In this document: piece after piece, positions 12,740 to 29,689 of the stretch
Numbering within the stretch: position 1 is the stretch's first letter
Layout: the number at the start of each line of letters is the position of its first letter
Assembly (NCBI GenBank): GCA_009731375.1
Contig: BJOX01000099.1
Span: 599,949 to 643,133 of the forward strand
Direction: 5' to 3'
DNA from: Paulinella micropora
Lineage: Eukaryota; Cercozoa; Imbricatea; Euglyphida
Length of the DNA: 43,185 nucleotides
Position numbers and translations under genes: made by a program
The notes under the pieces: generated by a model
What the model saw: the letters and a program-made list of their open reading frames with translations, nothing else
The model's database searches: none
What the model was told of the DNA's origin: nothing

Positions 12740-14265
12740 TAATATCTCCATGGCTTTAGCTTTATCTTTAGCTTTATCTTTATCTTTATCTTTATCTTTA
12801 TCATCATCTTCATCTTTATCTTTATCTCCACCTAAGGTTATCTTTATCATTACCTTTCTCTTTTTCTTATCACCCATCTATCTAACATATCAAATAAGCA
12901 GACAGACAAACCCATAGTCCATCATCCCACCGATCCGTCCCTGACGTTCCTCAAATGAATGACCGTTATCTTTATCTTTATCTTTATCTTTATCTGTATC
13001 TTTATCTGTATCTTTATCTTTATCTTTGTCTTTGTCTTTATCTTTATCTTTATCTTTATCTGTATCTGTATCTGTATCTTATCTGTATCTGTATCTGTAT
13101 CTGTATCTGTATCTGTATCTGTATCTTTATCTTTATCTTTATCTTTATTTATCTTTATCTTTATCTTTATCCTTATCTTTATCTGATCTACTAAGACTAT
13201 CTAACATGTTAGATAAGCAGACAGACCCATAGTCCATGATCCCACGGTCCGTCCCTGTCCTTCCTCAAACGAATGGCCGTTATCTTTATCTTTATCTTTA
13301 TCTTTATCTTTCTCTTTATCTTTCTCTTTATCTTTATCTGTATCTGTATCTGTATCTGTATCTTTATCTTCATTTTTATTTTTATCTTTATCTTTATCTC
13401 TATCTTTATCTTTATCTTTATCTTTAACTTTATCTTTATCTTTATCTTTATCTTTATCTTATCTTTATCTTTCATGTTGAATAAGCAGACAGACCCATAG
13501 TCCATGATCCCACCGGTCCGTCCATGTCCTTCCTCAAACGAATGGCCGTTATCTTTATCTTTATCTTTACCTTCATCTTTATCTTTACCTTTATCTGTAT
13601 CTTTATCTGTATCTGTATCTTTATCTGTATCTGTATCTTTATCTTTATCTTTATCTTTATCTTTATCTTTCATGTTGAATAAGCAGACAGACCCATAGTC
13701 CATGATCCCACCGGTCCGTCCCTGTCCTTCCTCAAAGGAATGGCCGTTATCTTTATCTTTATCTTTATCTTTATCTTTATCTTTATCTAACATGTTAGAT
13801 AGTCTTAGTAGATCAGATAAAGATAAAGATAAGGATAAAGATATAAAGATGAAGATGACGAAGATGAAGATAAAGATAAAGATAAAGATAAAGAATAAGA
13901 TAAAGATTAAGATAAAGATTAAGATAAAGATTAAGATAAAGATAAAGATAAAGATAAAGATGAATATAAAGATGGAGATAAAGATACAGATAAAGATAAA
14001 GATAAAGATATTAAAGACCCATAGTCCATGATCACACCGGTCCGTCCATGTCCTTCCTCAAACGAATGGCTGTTATCTTTATCTTTATCTTCATCTTTAT
14101 CTTTATCTAACATGTTCGATAGTCTTAGTAGATCAGATAAAGATAAAGATAAGGATAAAAGATAAAGATGAAGATAAAGATAAAGATAAAGATAAAGATA
14201 AAGATAAAGATAAAGATAAAGATAAAGATAAAGATAAAGATAGAGATAAAGATAAAGATAAAGAC
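12740..14265. repeat. (TTTATC)n / (GATAAA)n intron with five Met-turn exon echoes
   Basis: Hexanucleotide (TTTATC)n with CTGTAT variants runs to 13796. It flips to (GATAAA)n at 13816-14013, back to (TTTATC)n at 14077-14108 and again to GATAAA at 14136-14262. Five copies of the 3' ~55 bases of the 14266-14376 exon plus donor and about 20 intron bases lie at about 12905-12965, 13219-13277, 13492-13547, 13688-13747 and 14018-14072. Confidence 0.9.
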
Positions 14266-14376
14266 CCATAGTCCATGATCCCACCGGTCCGTCCCTGTCC
14301 TTCCTCAAACGTATGGCCGGCTCCAAAGTTGTGGCCCAGCTCGTGGGCCACCGTCAGCCACATTTGCGTGGAGTAC
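14266..14376 (-). CDS. Exon: metalloprotease catalytic core with HELGHNFGAGH
   Basis: A 111-base exon between ATCTTAG and GG|GTCTTT. It contains WLTVAHELGHNFGAGHTF and TGGIMDYG. HExxHxxGxxH with the downstream Met-turn is the diagnostic zinc site of metzincins: three His ligands and the catalytic Glu are all present. HELGHNFGA is typical of the M12B (reprolysin/ADAM) branch. Phases 2 and 2 fit the exons at 14548 and 11708. This is the most certain protein call in the window. Confidence 0.93.
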
Positions 14377-14379
14377 CTA

Positions 14380-14421
<42 letters not shown>

Positions 14422-14547
14422 CTATATTCATATAACGCAAGCACTGTTTTAATAGAATACTTGCCACTCCTAGAGCTGAGTGGGAAGCAGAAGAGATGAA
14501 ATGGAAGAGGTATCAAGAGATATAAGAAGAGAAAACATGAAGTGTAC
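14377..14547. repeat. Short intron with (AT)n
   Basis: A 171-base intron: (AT)n at 14382-14420, then AG-rich unique sequence. The donor GTACAC at 14547 and acceptor TTAG at 14377 give phase 2 on both sides and regenerate Trp-Tyr across the junction. Confidence 0.7.
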
Positions 14548-14604
14548 CATGACACGCCAGTGTTTGCACCGTTACGATTGCAGAGGGTGCCGATGTACGC
14601 CAAC
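14548..14604 (-). CDS. Exon: metalloprotease catalytic segment LAYIGTLC
   Basis: A 57-base exon reading LAYIGTLCNRNGANTGVS between ACGCAG and TG|GTACAC. The G-x-AY-G-x-C motif before the zinc helix is conserved in M12B-like metalloproteases. Entering phase 2 regenerates Gly, giving GTIGLAYIGTLC over the junction. An alternative donor 13 bases downstream would break the frame. Confidence 0.85.
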
Positions 14605-15657
14605 CTGCGTACGTATGTATGTATATGTATGTATGTATGCATGTATGTATGTATGTATGTATGTATGTATGTATGTGTATGTGTGTATGTATGTATGTAT
14701 GTATGTTATATACTATCCGCTGACCTTGTGGAACGTGCTACATGATCCCCACCGGGTATGTATGTATGTATGTATGTTGATGTATGTTTATGTATGTATG
14801 TCACGATGTATGTATGTATGTATGTATGTACGTATGTATGTTATCTACTACCCGCTGACCTTGTGGGACGTGCTACATGATCCCCACAGGGTATGTATGT
14901 ATGTATGTATGTTTATGTATGTATGTATATATGTATTTATGCATGTATGTATGTTATCTACTATCCGCTGACCTTGTGGGACGTGCTACATGATCTCGAC
15001 AGGGTATGTATGTATGTTTATGTATGTATGTATGTATGTATGTATGTATGTATGTATGTATGTATCTATGTATGTATGTATGTTATCTACTATCCGCTGA
15101 CCTTGTGGAACGTGCTACATGATCTCCACAGGGTATGTATGTATGTATGTATATGTATGTATGTATGTATGTATGTCTGTATGTATGTATGTATGTATGT
15201 ATGTATGTATGCATGTTATCTACTATCCGCTGACCTTGTGGAACGTGCTACATGATCCCCACAGGGTATGTATGTATGTATGTATGTATGTATGTATGTA
15301 TGTATGTTTATGTATGTATGCATGTATGTATGTATGTATGTATGTATGTATGTATGTTATCTACTATCCGCTGACGTTGTGGGACGTGCTACATGATCTC
15401 GACAGGGTATGTATGTATGTATGTATGTATGTATGTATGTACGTGTATGTTATTTACTACTCGCATGATCCCGACATGTGTGTATGATGATGATATGTAT
15501 GAAGTACATAGCATGCAAACATATAAGTTAGTATTAATTTGAATACCCTGCCATGCCCGTACATGCATAGCGCGCAGCCCCCCCCCCCCCCCCCCCCCCC
15601 CCCNNNNNNNNNNCACACAAACACAACGACAACGACAACAAAAACCATGCTTATTAC
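14605..15657. repeat. (TATG)n array with six copies of a ~50-bp orphan unit
   Basis: Six copies of a unit with CCGCTGACCTTGTGGAACGT and CTACATGATCCCCACAGGG (about 14706-14758, 14840-14892, 14953-15004, 15083-15133, 15217-15268, 15358-15408) alternate with (TATG)n. A reduced seventh copy lies at 15449-15478. No parent exon is visible in the window. A poly-C run and 10-N gap (15604-15613) follow. Confidence 0.85.
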
Positions 15658-15821
15658 CCGATGGTGCCGGCCCCGGGGAAGCAATCATCGATCAAGTGCC
15701 ACAGCCCTCGCCTGGCCGGTGCTCCGTTCACTACCCACGGCCCGAAATTGTCTAGCTGCTTGCTAATGGACAGAGTGCAGCTAGTGGTAGGATTGTTCCA
15801 GGAGGGACCTCCAGCGGTTTG
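15658..15821 (-). CDS. Exon: metalloprotease catalytic domain, GLWHLIDDC segment
   Basis: A 164-base exon opening QTAGGPSWNNPTTSCTLSIS. It passes KQLDNFGPWVVNG and ends RGLWHLIDDCFPGAGTI plus two bases of Gly, then GG|GTAATA. The x-LWHL-x-x-DC-x-P-G-x-x-G motif precedes the AY-G-x-C motif in related secreted metalloproteases. It is the only open frame across the island. Entry phase 0 fits 16860; the acceptor TTAG is followed by CAAACC. Confidence 0.85.
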
Positions 15822-16031
15822 CTAAGCAAGCAAGCAAGAAACCAAACCACTAATCAGGCAATCAACCAAACCACTCATCCAGCAATCAACCACTAAGCAA
15901 GCAAGCAATCAACCAAACCACTAATCAATTGGTCATGGCAGCAATCCATCGATCAATCAATCGATCAATCAATCGATCAATCAATCGATCAATCAATCGA
16001 CCGATCAATCAATCGACCAATCAATCAATCG

Positions 16032-16063
<32 letters not shown>

Positions 16064-16068
16064 ATCAA

Positions 16069-16112
<44 letters not shown>

Positions 16113-16859
16113 CCAACCAACCAACCAACCAACCAACCAACCAAGCAACCAAGCAACCAAGCAACCAAGCAACCAAGCAACCAACCAATCAACCAATCAA
16201 CCAATCAACTAATCAACCAATCAACCAATCAACCAATCAATCAATCAATCAACCAACCAATCAACCAATCAACCAATCAACCAATCAACCAATCAATCAA
16301 CCAACCAACCAACCAACCAATAAACGAACCAACCAATCAACCAACCAACCAGTCAACCAACCAACCAACCAACCAACCAACCAATCAACCAATCAACCAA
16401 CCAACCAATCAACCAATCAACCAATCAACCAATCAACCAATCAATCAATCAACCAACCAACCAACCAACAAACAAACCAACCAAGCAACCAACCAATCAA
16501 CCAATCAACCCACCAACCAACCAACAAACCAATCAACCAATCAACCAATCAACCAACCAACCAACCAAGCAACCAACCAACCAATCAACCAACCAACGAA
16601 ACAACCAACCAATCAAGCAATCAACCAATCGACTAATCAAGCAATCAACCAATCAACCAACCAACCAACTAGCCAACCAACCAACCAACTAGCCAACCAA
16701 CCAACCAACCAAACAACCAACCAACCAACCAACCAACCAACCAAACTAACCAACCAAACTAACCAACCAGCCAACCAACCAGCCAGCCAGCCAGCCAACC
16801 AACCAACCAGCCAACCAACCAACCAATCAACTAATCAACTAATCAACCAATTGATCAAC
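15822..16859. repeat. (CAAT/CAAC)n intron
   Basis: Almost pure tetranucleotide (ATCA, ACCA, AGCA) repeat, with CGATCAAT variants at 15944-16075. It gives a long frame of Asn-Gln-Pro-Ser repeats that is not a gene. It is bounded by the exons at 15821 and 16860. Confidence 0.9.
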
Positions 16860-16931
16860 CTGAACGAAGACGTTGGCCACGCTCAGTCGAATGTTGAGCT
16901 GAGCCTCATAGACCAAGTTGATTGAGGCTAC
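16860..16931 (-). CDS. Exon: metalloprotease catalytic domain, [12 protein letters not shown]
   Basis: Exactly 24 codons: [19 protein letters not shown] then NVFVQ, between TATGTAG and CAG|GTTGAT. The pattern N-x-VYE-x-QLNIRL matches the first helix and strand of metzincin catalytic domains (iN-x-vYe-x-x-l-x-i-x-l). Phases 0 and 0 fit the exons at 18468 and 15821. A degraded copy on the acceptor side lies at 16995-17055. Confidence 0.8.
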
Positions 16932-18467
<1,536 letters not shown>

Positions 18468-18532
18468 CGCGAAGCCTAGTGTGAGTTGTCGTTGGACATC
18501 ATCGCGATTGAAGCAGTTAGTCCATCTCTCCA
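18468..18532 (-). CDS. Exon: start of catalytic domain ([20 protein letters not shown])
   Basis: A 65-base exon between CTAACAG and GCG|GTAATG, reading [20 protein letters not shown] plus Ala. The exit phase 0 leads directly into VASINLVYE, which places it at the N-terminal side of the catalytic domain. Partial copies on both sides follow the echo rule: the 3' part at 18163-18222 and the 5' part at 18693-18756. Family membership rests on the junction rather than on its own motif. Confidence 0.65.
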
Positions 18533-20715
<2,183 letters not shown>

Positions 20716-21783
20716 AGGAGATAGATAGATAGATAGATAGATAGGTTTGCAAATGCCGCGGATCATTCCAGGAAACAAAATTGTGAGAATTTCGCCGAAT
20801 GTCTTCGTAAAATGCAGTGCGGGAAATGCACCAAGTAGGCACGTGCGTAACGGGCGTAACGGACGCTGACGTACCGGTCCTGGCTTTGTCCGGACAGTCC
20901 GGACATATCCCAGAGGAGAGGAGAGGAGAGGGTTGGGGAGCGGAGGGGAGGGGAGGGGAGGGGAGAGGAGAGGAGAGGAGAGGAGGAGAGGAGGAGAGGA
21001 GAGGAGAGGAGGAGAGGAGNNNNNNNNNNNNNNNNNNNNNNNNNNNNNNNNNNNNNNNNNNNNNNNNNNNNNNNNNNNNNNNNNNNNNNNNNNNNNNNNN
21101 NNNNNNNNNNNNNNNNNNNNNNNNNNNNNNNNNNNNNNNNNNNNNNNNNNNNNNNNNNNNNNNNNNNNNNNNNNNNNNNNNNNNNNNNNNNNNNNNNNNN
21201 NNNNNNNNNNNNNNNNNNNNNNNNNNNNNNNNNNNNNNNNNNNNNNNNNNNNNNNNNNNNNNNNNNNNNNNNNNNNNNNNNNNNNNNNNNNNNNNNNNNN
21301 NNNNNNNNNNNNNNNNNNNNNNNNNNNNNNNNNNNNNNNNNNNNNNNNNNNNNNNNNNNNNNNNNNNNNNNNNNNNNNNNNNNNNNNNNNNNNNNNNNNN
21401 NNNNNNNNNNNNNNNNNNNNNNNNNNNNNNNNNNNNNNNNNNNNNNNNNNNNNNNNNNNNNNNNNNNNNNNNNNNNNNNNNNNNNNNNNNNNNNNNNNNN
21501 NNNNNNAGGAGGGAGGAGAGGAGGGGGGGGGGGGAGGGGAGGGAGGGGAGGGGAGGGGAGGGGAGAGGAGGGGAGAGAATAGGAGACCTCACGCATTTTA
21601 CGAGAAAATTTGCGGCAAAATCTCACCTTTAAAAAAAACACCGGAATAATCGGCTTTTATTTGCAAAAAATTTCCCGTCTATGTAGGACCAGGTAGGCTC
21701 GTGCGTAACGGTGGAGACGTACAAGTCCTGGCCTTGGCGGCCCGACCGGACATGCAGGTATACCTAGCAGACAGAGCAAACAT
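20716..21783. repeat. Two diverged copies of a ~90-bp segment flanking (GGAGA)n and a gap
   Basis: Segments 20815-20912 and 21684-21752 share GTAGGC-CGTGCGTAACGG, GACGTAC, GTCCTGGC and CCGGACAT with differences. Between them lie (GGAGA/GGGGA)n and a 487-N gap (21020-21506). No clear exon is seen, although an open minus frame crosses the first copy. Confidence 0.7.
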
Positions 21784-23400
<1,617 letters not shown>

Positions 23401-23427
23401 TATGAGTGTGCTTTTTCTATCTATCTG

Positions 23428-23464
<37 letters not shown>

Positions 23465-23465
23465 A

Positions 23466-23510
<45 letters not shown>

Positions 23511-23533
23511 GACTGTCTGTCTGTGTGCCTGTG

Positions 23534-23589
<56 letters not shown>

Positions 23590-23677
23590 CCTACCAGCAC
23601 TAAATATGCGAAACATGTATGTATTTATGTATGTATGTATGTATGTATGTATCTATGTATGTATGTATGTATGTAAC
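23401..23677. repeat. (TATC)n, (TGTC)n and (TATG)n
   Basis: Tetranucleotide repeats only, with one short unique join at 23590-23614. Confidence 0.9.
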
Positions 23678-23740
23678 CTGGTCAGTGGGGTGGATTAGCA
23701 CTCCTTCAAACGAGTACTCAGAAAGCAAGGTCAAGGCACC
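23678..23740 (-). CDS. Candidate exon: GALTLLSEYSFEGVLIHPTD
   Basis: Exactly 21 codons between TTTCTTGCAG and CAG|GTTACA, reading GALTLLSEYSFEGVLIHPTD then Q. Both phases are 0, as is the exit of the candidate exon at 25237. A G-x-x-x-l-x-x-x-x-x-x-G-x-l-x-x-P pattern resembles metalloprotease prodomains, so it may be an upstream exon of the same gene; that is inference. Confidence 0.5.
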
Positions 23741-25010
<1,270 letters not shown>

Positions 25011-25236
25011 CCTTTTTGTTCCCGTAGATTGGAGCGTGGAAGGCAGGCTTGGCTTCGATGTGACCTTCTTCCGCCTAAGTTTGTATGGAAAAAAAGAAAA
25101 GGTGTAGGGTGTGCTTCATCATGTGGTTACTGTTGAAGTTCGATAGGTAAACAAAAAAGCAAAAGAGACAGGAGAAGTTTTCTAGATTAGTGTTTGTGTT
25201 AAAAAATTATGATATTTGACACTGAGAGTTAGCTAC

Positions 25237-25547
25237 CTTGTTAATATGGACGGTTGCGTTCTCTGAAAAAACCGATGGCATTCGTGGCAGGTCGAACGAA
25301 AGCACCTCATCGGAATCTGCACAGTGGGCACAAGTCATTTGGGGGGGGGGGGGGGGGGGGAAAAAGNNNNNNNNNNTGAAGCCCTGCAGCGTAAAGGACA
25401 TCTGCATTGACGAATCATCACCCCGCAATTCAAGGCCTTGCAAATTTTGTGCCACTAGGCTGCGGCGTCGATGGATAGCTTTGGATCCGAAAAAAGGAAG
25501 GCCCTCTTCATTCGTCAATGACAACAGTTGGACGCGCACAGCGTCCT
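25237..25547 (-). CDS. Candidate exon: prodomain-like, across a gap
   Basis: Open from GTGACAG|AG at 25547 to AACAAG|GTAGCT at 25237, interrupted by poly-C and a 10-N gap (25367-25376, true size unknown). It reads RVQLLSLTNEEGLPFFG early, then LQGLELRGDDSSMQMSF. After the gap come SDEVLSFDLPRMPSVF and ENATVHINK. The composition is that of a soluble domain and the exit phase 0 fits 23740. Assignment to the metalloprotease prodomain is inference. Confidence 0.45.
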
Positions 25548-25550
25548 CTG

Positions 25551-26255
25551 TCACACCGCCACCACGAGCAACAGATATGTGTCGTGAACAAGGCTAGCGT
25601 CATGTCGACAGTCGGTGCAGAATTCAGGGCTTCAACAGCAGCAAGATTCAGTATATTCAAAGCACAAATTTGGAATGGGCACTACCTGGAATCTGAAATG
25701 CATAGCCAATGCAGCCCCACAACAGCGCTGTCGTCGCAAGCATCATCTCCAATAGGCTATTTATGGCTCCAACATAAACAATAGAAACCCCGACCGCCAC
25801 ACGCGCCTAGCGAAAATTTGCTGAGGCGTTGTGGCAGAAAGGTCTCAAATCGGAGTAGCATAAACTTTTTCGCTGGGCACAAATCGGAGAAATAAGTGGA
25901 AGAATTCAGGGGCATTTTGGCATCTCCCACGGCCCGGTTTCACCAGATGCTATGCCACTTTATCTCTGGCGGACAGAAAAACCGGCCCATAGGGCTTTAC
26001 GGTCGAAAGCTGCCAGTTTATCTCATCCGCATTGGTAAAAAAGGAAAAGCAATAAAAACCCGTCACAGAGTCTCCAGCTTTTTCTACTTTTGGTTCATAG
26101 CTTGTTAGATCAAAGTTGCAGTATAGTTGCTTGTGATTCCAACATGAAAAAGTACTCATGCTGTTTTTGCTTTTCGCAATCTTTTCGCCTGTTTGATTAG
26201 TCTTTGATTGGAGCTTATTTTTGATTTTCCTTCTTGTTCTGTGTTCGCAACACTG
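25551..26255. other. Unique region without a recognised gene
   Basis: About 700 bases of non-repetitive sequence. The minus strand has an open stretch (25950-26159) ending near GPVFLSARDKVA and the plus strand has short frames. Neither has recognisable motifs or clear splice sites. It may contain 5' sequence of the metalloprotease gene. Confidence 0.4.
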
Positions 26256-26745
26256 CTATGGGATGGGATGGATGGATGGGATGGATGGATAGGATGGATG
26301 GATGGGATGGGATGTATGGATGGATGGATGGATGATTCATCCATCCCATCAGTACTCCCATCCATCCATCCCATCCATCCATCCCATCCATCACATCCAT
26401 CCATCCATCCATCCCATCCATCCATCCCATCCATCCATCCATCCCGTCCATCCATCCCATGCATCCATCCCATCCATCCATCCCATCCATCCATCCCATC
26501 CATCCCATCCCATCCATCCCATCCCATCCATCCCATCCCATCCATCCCATCCCATCCTCCCATCCCATCCATCCTATGCCATCAATCCCATCCCATCCAT
26601 CCCATCCCATCCATCCCATCCCATCCATCCCATCCCATCCATCCCACCCATCCATCCCACCCATCCATCCCATCCATCCATCCCATCCATCCACCCACCC
26701 ACCCATCCATCCATCATTCATCCATCCATCCATCCATCCATATGT
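26256..26745. repeat. (ATGG)n then (CCATCCATCCCATC)n
   Basis: GGATGG repeats to 26333 flip at GATGATTCATCC to CCATCC/CCATCCCATC repeats, so the block is a repeat palindrome. Long frames of His-Pro-Ser or Gly-Trp-Met-Asp are repeat translations. Confidence 0.95.
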
Positions 26746-26816
26746 ACATATGTTACATACATACATACGTACATAGGAGGGAAAGTTTCTCGGCATACAT
26801 CCACCTCTATTTTCCC

Positions 26817-26965
26817 CTGAGCTAGCGCTGCAGCCTGTGGTCCAGGCTTATGTACAGCAAGTATAGCGCGCACAGATGTAGATTCCTGAACCACACCTCA
26901 AAACTCGCTCTCCCTGGCAAGAATTTAGAAAGGTTTTAAAGCCTCAAAAAATCGGGTCCAAATTC
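26817..26965 (-). repeat. Member 1 of a ~140-bp repeat family, inverted
   Basis: The reverse complement matches the units at 27485-27620, 27621-27760 and 28113-28275 (GGGAGAGCGAGT and GCGCT-GC-GC blocks, ending in the AGGGAAA/CTCAGGG region). Confidence 0.65.
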
Positions 26966-27301
26966 AGGCCATCCTGGAACTGTAGGATTTTACTTATTAT
27001 TACTTCCTTCTTCTACGCCTTGAGCAAAGCTATCTTACCGCTGCAGTGTTGGGGTACTGCGAGACCTAGGTTGGCCCTTGGAGCAATTGCTGTCCCAAGT
27101 GGAGTTGAGGCGCCAGCAGCAAGCGAAGGGCTCGACCGAAGGCGAAGGTGACCGCGAGCTGGAGTTGGCAGCGCAAGCTTGCCGCGTCGTGAGCTTCCAC
27201 ATGCAGCTAGTCAGCCCACTCTTCCTCAGCGTTGATGACAGTGATCAGTCTTTCTCTCATCCCGGTCGCATATTTCTGCCCCTTCTTCACGTCACCTCTC
27301 G

Positions 27302-27421
27302 TCAGATCTTGAGCAGCCGGCGCTTCAATGCGGGCATGGTCGTTGGGCGCTTGACAGTCAGCTCTCCATGCATGTATCCCCATACGTATTCGATCGAATT
27401 CCGATGGGCAGACTTGGCGGG
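27302..27421 (-). pseudogene. Relic of an IS630/Tc1/mariner-type transposase
   Basis: The minus strand reads NSIEYVWGYMHGELTVKRPT and ends RRLLKI before a stop. N-x-IEYVWGY is the region around the third catalytic acidic residue in IS630-like transposases (N-P-I/V-E-Y-V-W). Upstream the frame runs straight into (TACA)n, so the preceding catalytic parts are missing. The longer plus-strand open frame over the same bases looks like a shadow. Confidence 0.55.
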
Positions 27422-27484
27422 ATGTATGTATGTATGTAGTGTATGTATGGTCTGGTCTGGTCCCGAGGGTGGTCCTTTGTTCAC

Positions 27485-27760
27485 CGACTTTGGACCTTTT
27501 CCCAACTTTTCTCAATCTTGCTGGAGAGAGCGAGTGAAGAAGTATGGTTGCGGGACACACATCTATGGGCGTTATGCATATTGTACATATAAGCTGCGCT
27601 ACAGGCTGCAGCGCTTGCTCATGTTTTCGAACTTTTCTAAATTCTTGCCAGGGAGAGCGAGTGGGAGGGTGTTGTTGCGGGGCACATATCTGTGGGCGTT
27701 ATGCGTGCTGTGCATACAAGCTGCGCTACATGTTGCAGCGCTTGCTCAGGGAAAGATAGC
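27485..27760 (+). repeat. Members 2 and 3 of the ~140-bp family, tandem
   Basis: Two tandem units share CTTTTCT, GGGAGAGCGAGTG-AG, GGCACATATCTGTGGGCGTT-type and GCTGCGCTACA-GCAGCGCTTGCTC blocks. Identity is high but not perfect. Confidence 0.75.
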
Positions 27761-27872
27761 CTCCTGGTCCCTGAGGGCAGTCCTTTACCCAACCAGTGGG
27801 ATGGATATTCTTTTATCGGTCACCTCCACAAAATATGGTCCGGTTACCGATAAAACTACATATGCGGCGCGC

Positions 27873-27933
27873 CAAATTTGACGTGTTTTGCGGGCTCGCC
27901 GGCCCGGCTCGCCCGCAAAGCACGTCAAATTTG
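27873..27933. repeat. Long hairpin with AAATTTGACGTG arms
   Basis: AAATTTGACGTG and TTTGCGGGC on the left are matched by GCCCGCAAA and CACGTCAAATTT on the right around a GC-rich loop (CTCGCCGGCCCGGCTC). Near-perfect inversion over about 25 bases per arm. It could be a foldback or MITE core, or a cruciform; no coding or tRNA-like features. Confidence 0.75.
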
Positions 27934-27954
27934 TGGCTAGCCGCTTAGTATACT

Positions 27955-28275
27955 ATTCCTGAGCAAGCGCTGCAGCCTGTAGCAGCTGATGTGTACAGCA
28001 TGCATAACACACATAGATGTATTTTCCTGCATGACATATTACCACTTGCTCTTGCTCGAGACCATGTTCAAAAAGTTGGAAATCGGTCTGAATTTGGACC
28101 CGTTTTTTTTTTTTTTTTTTTTACGTTTACAACTGTTCTCAATTCTCGCTAGGGAGAGCGAGTGGGGAGGCGTGATTGAGGGATACACATATGTGCGCGC
28201 TGTACTTGCTGTACATATCACCTGCGCCACAGACATACATACATACATACATACATACGCAGCGCTAGCTCAGGG
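27955..28275. repeat. Members 4 (inverted) and 5 (direct) of the family, head to head
   Basis: 27955-28112 is the inverted form (GAGCAAGCGCTGCAGCCTGTAG to GAATTTGGACC). 28113-28275 is the direct form (CTCAATTCTCGCTAGGGAGAGC to AGCTCAGGGAAAGATAG), with (TACA)n inserted. The two form an imperfect palindrome around a poly-T run. Confidence 0.7.
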
Positions 28276-28279
28276 AAAG

Positions 28280-28354
28280 ATAGGGGTGAATGTATGCCGA
28301 GAAACTTTTGAACCACCCCTTGCATACATACATACATTCATACATACATTCATG

Positions 28355-28386
<32 letters not shown>

Positions 28387-28778
28387 CATACTTCATTTCT
28401 TCCTTCATCTATATTTTTCTCTTCCTTGCTTGCTTGCTCATTTCTTCCTTCATCTATATTTTTCTCTGCCTTGCTTGCTTGCTTTCTTCGTAATCTAATG
28501 TAATGTAATGTGATGTGATGTAATGTAATGTAATGTAATGCAATCTAATGTAATGTAATCTAATTAATGTAATGTAATGTAATGTAATGTAAAATGTAAT
28601 GTAATGTAATGCAATCTAATACAATCTAATGCAATATAATGCAATTTCTTGTCAGCATGGGTAGAGAATCAAGGTCTCTATACATACACACATGCATACA
28701 TACATACATACATGCATGCATACATACTTCCTTCCTTCCTTCCTTCATCTATATTTTTCTCTTCCTTGCTTGCTTGCT

Positions 28779-28842
<64 letters not shown>

Positions 28843-28857
28843 ATATATTTGTGTATA

Positions 28858-28922
<65 letters not shown>

Positions 28923-28928
28923 TGTAAG
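28280..28928. repeat. TACA, CTTG/CTTC, (TAATG)n, AT and TATG repeats with one echo
   Basis: (TAATG)n with CAATC variants at 28490-28650. At 28650-28680 lies a copy of the start of the following exon with its acceptor (GTCAGCATGGGTAGAGAATC). Then TACA, a second CTTCATCTATATTTTTCTCT copy (three in all), (AT)n and (TATG)n. Confidence 0.85.
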
Positions 28929-28984
28929 CATGGGCAGAGAATCAAGGTCTGAACCCGGCACGGCCATCCAGTGTATCGAGACAG
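28929..28984 (+). CDS. Exon 1 (of those seen) of a NUMOD1-like gene
   Basis: Between TTGTAAG and G|GTATAG; reads [18 protein letters not shown] plus one base of Gly. Joined in phase 1 to the exon at 30617 it gives [18 protein letters not shown]. That is the usual lead-in of NUMOD1 modules: a hydrophobic-rich strand, Gly, Val-Phe, Ser-Ile, Glu-Ala. The Met here need not be the start; earlier exons are not identified. An acceptor-side echo at 28650-28680 repeats its first 24 bases. Confidence 0.6.
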
Positions 28985-29003
28985 GTATAGATAGATAGAA
29001 GTA

Positions 29004-29474
29004 GATGAAATATCGACTAGTGTCAGAAAAAAGGAGCTTCTGATTTCGTCAACCAGGAAGTCTGTGGGTAAAGTATTAACCCGATGCCCAGCTAAGCCGT
29101 GATGTTTGCACGGAAGGGACTGATACAGGCAATACCAAAGCTCCCTAGTACCAGGCGGGGCCAGGGCTCGTTCCATAAAGCGCCCCTTGCAGAACGAGCT
29201 CCCACCTCCATTACAGAGGGCCCAGTAAGCAGATGGAGTTTCGAGACTGTTCGACAGTCTAGTATAAACCGACAGAGCACTGTGGGTTTTATTCCGGGCT
29301 CAACAAGCGAGAAAGGGCACCCTGAGGGAACAGGATTGTGCTTCCCGTCGCTATTTCGGCATGTGACTTATAGGCGTATGGCTAGGCACACATAAGGCAC
29401 CCCACCACGGGCCCAGCACACCCACACCATCCCCTAATTCTCTGTCTGTCGACAGATGGCACCCATTTCAAAAG
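29004..29474 (+). repeat. Dispersed ~470-bp repeat, full copy 2
   Basis: Matches 433-904 almost base for base (differences include GATGAAATATCGACTAGTG at the start and GGGCCC for GGACCC). Bordered by GATAGAAGTA on the left and (GATA)n on the right. Confidence 0.9.
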
Positions 29475-29689
29475 ATAGATAGATAGATACATAGATAGAT
29501 AGATACATAGATACATAGATACATAGATACATAGATAGATAGATACATAGATAGATAGATAGATAGATAGATAGTGTTGTGTGTGTGTGTGTGTACACCG
29601 AAGAGGCAAGCAATTCCAACACAACCACAACACTCTCTATCTATCTATCTATCTATCTATCCATCTATCTATCTATCTATCTATCTATC

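Noticed and set aside
26208-26825. His-Pro-Ser repeat protein
   Set aside because: Pure translation of (CCATCC)n in all three frames.
27078-27881. 267-codon plus-strand frame as a gene
   Set aside because: It overlaps a transposase relic on the other strand, runs through (TATG)n and covers two copies of a non-coding repeat; its sequence has no domain character.
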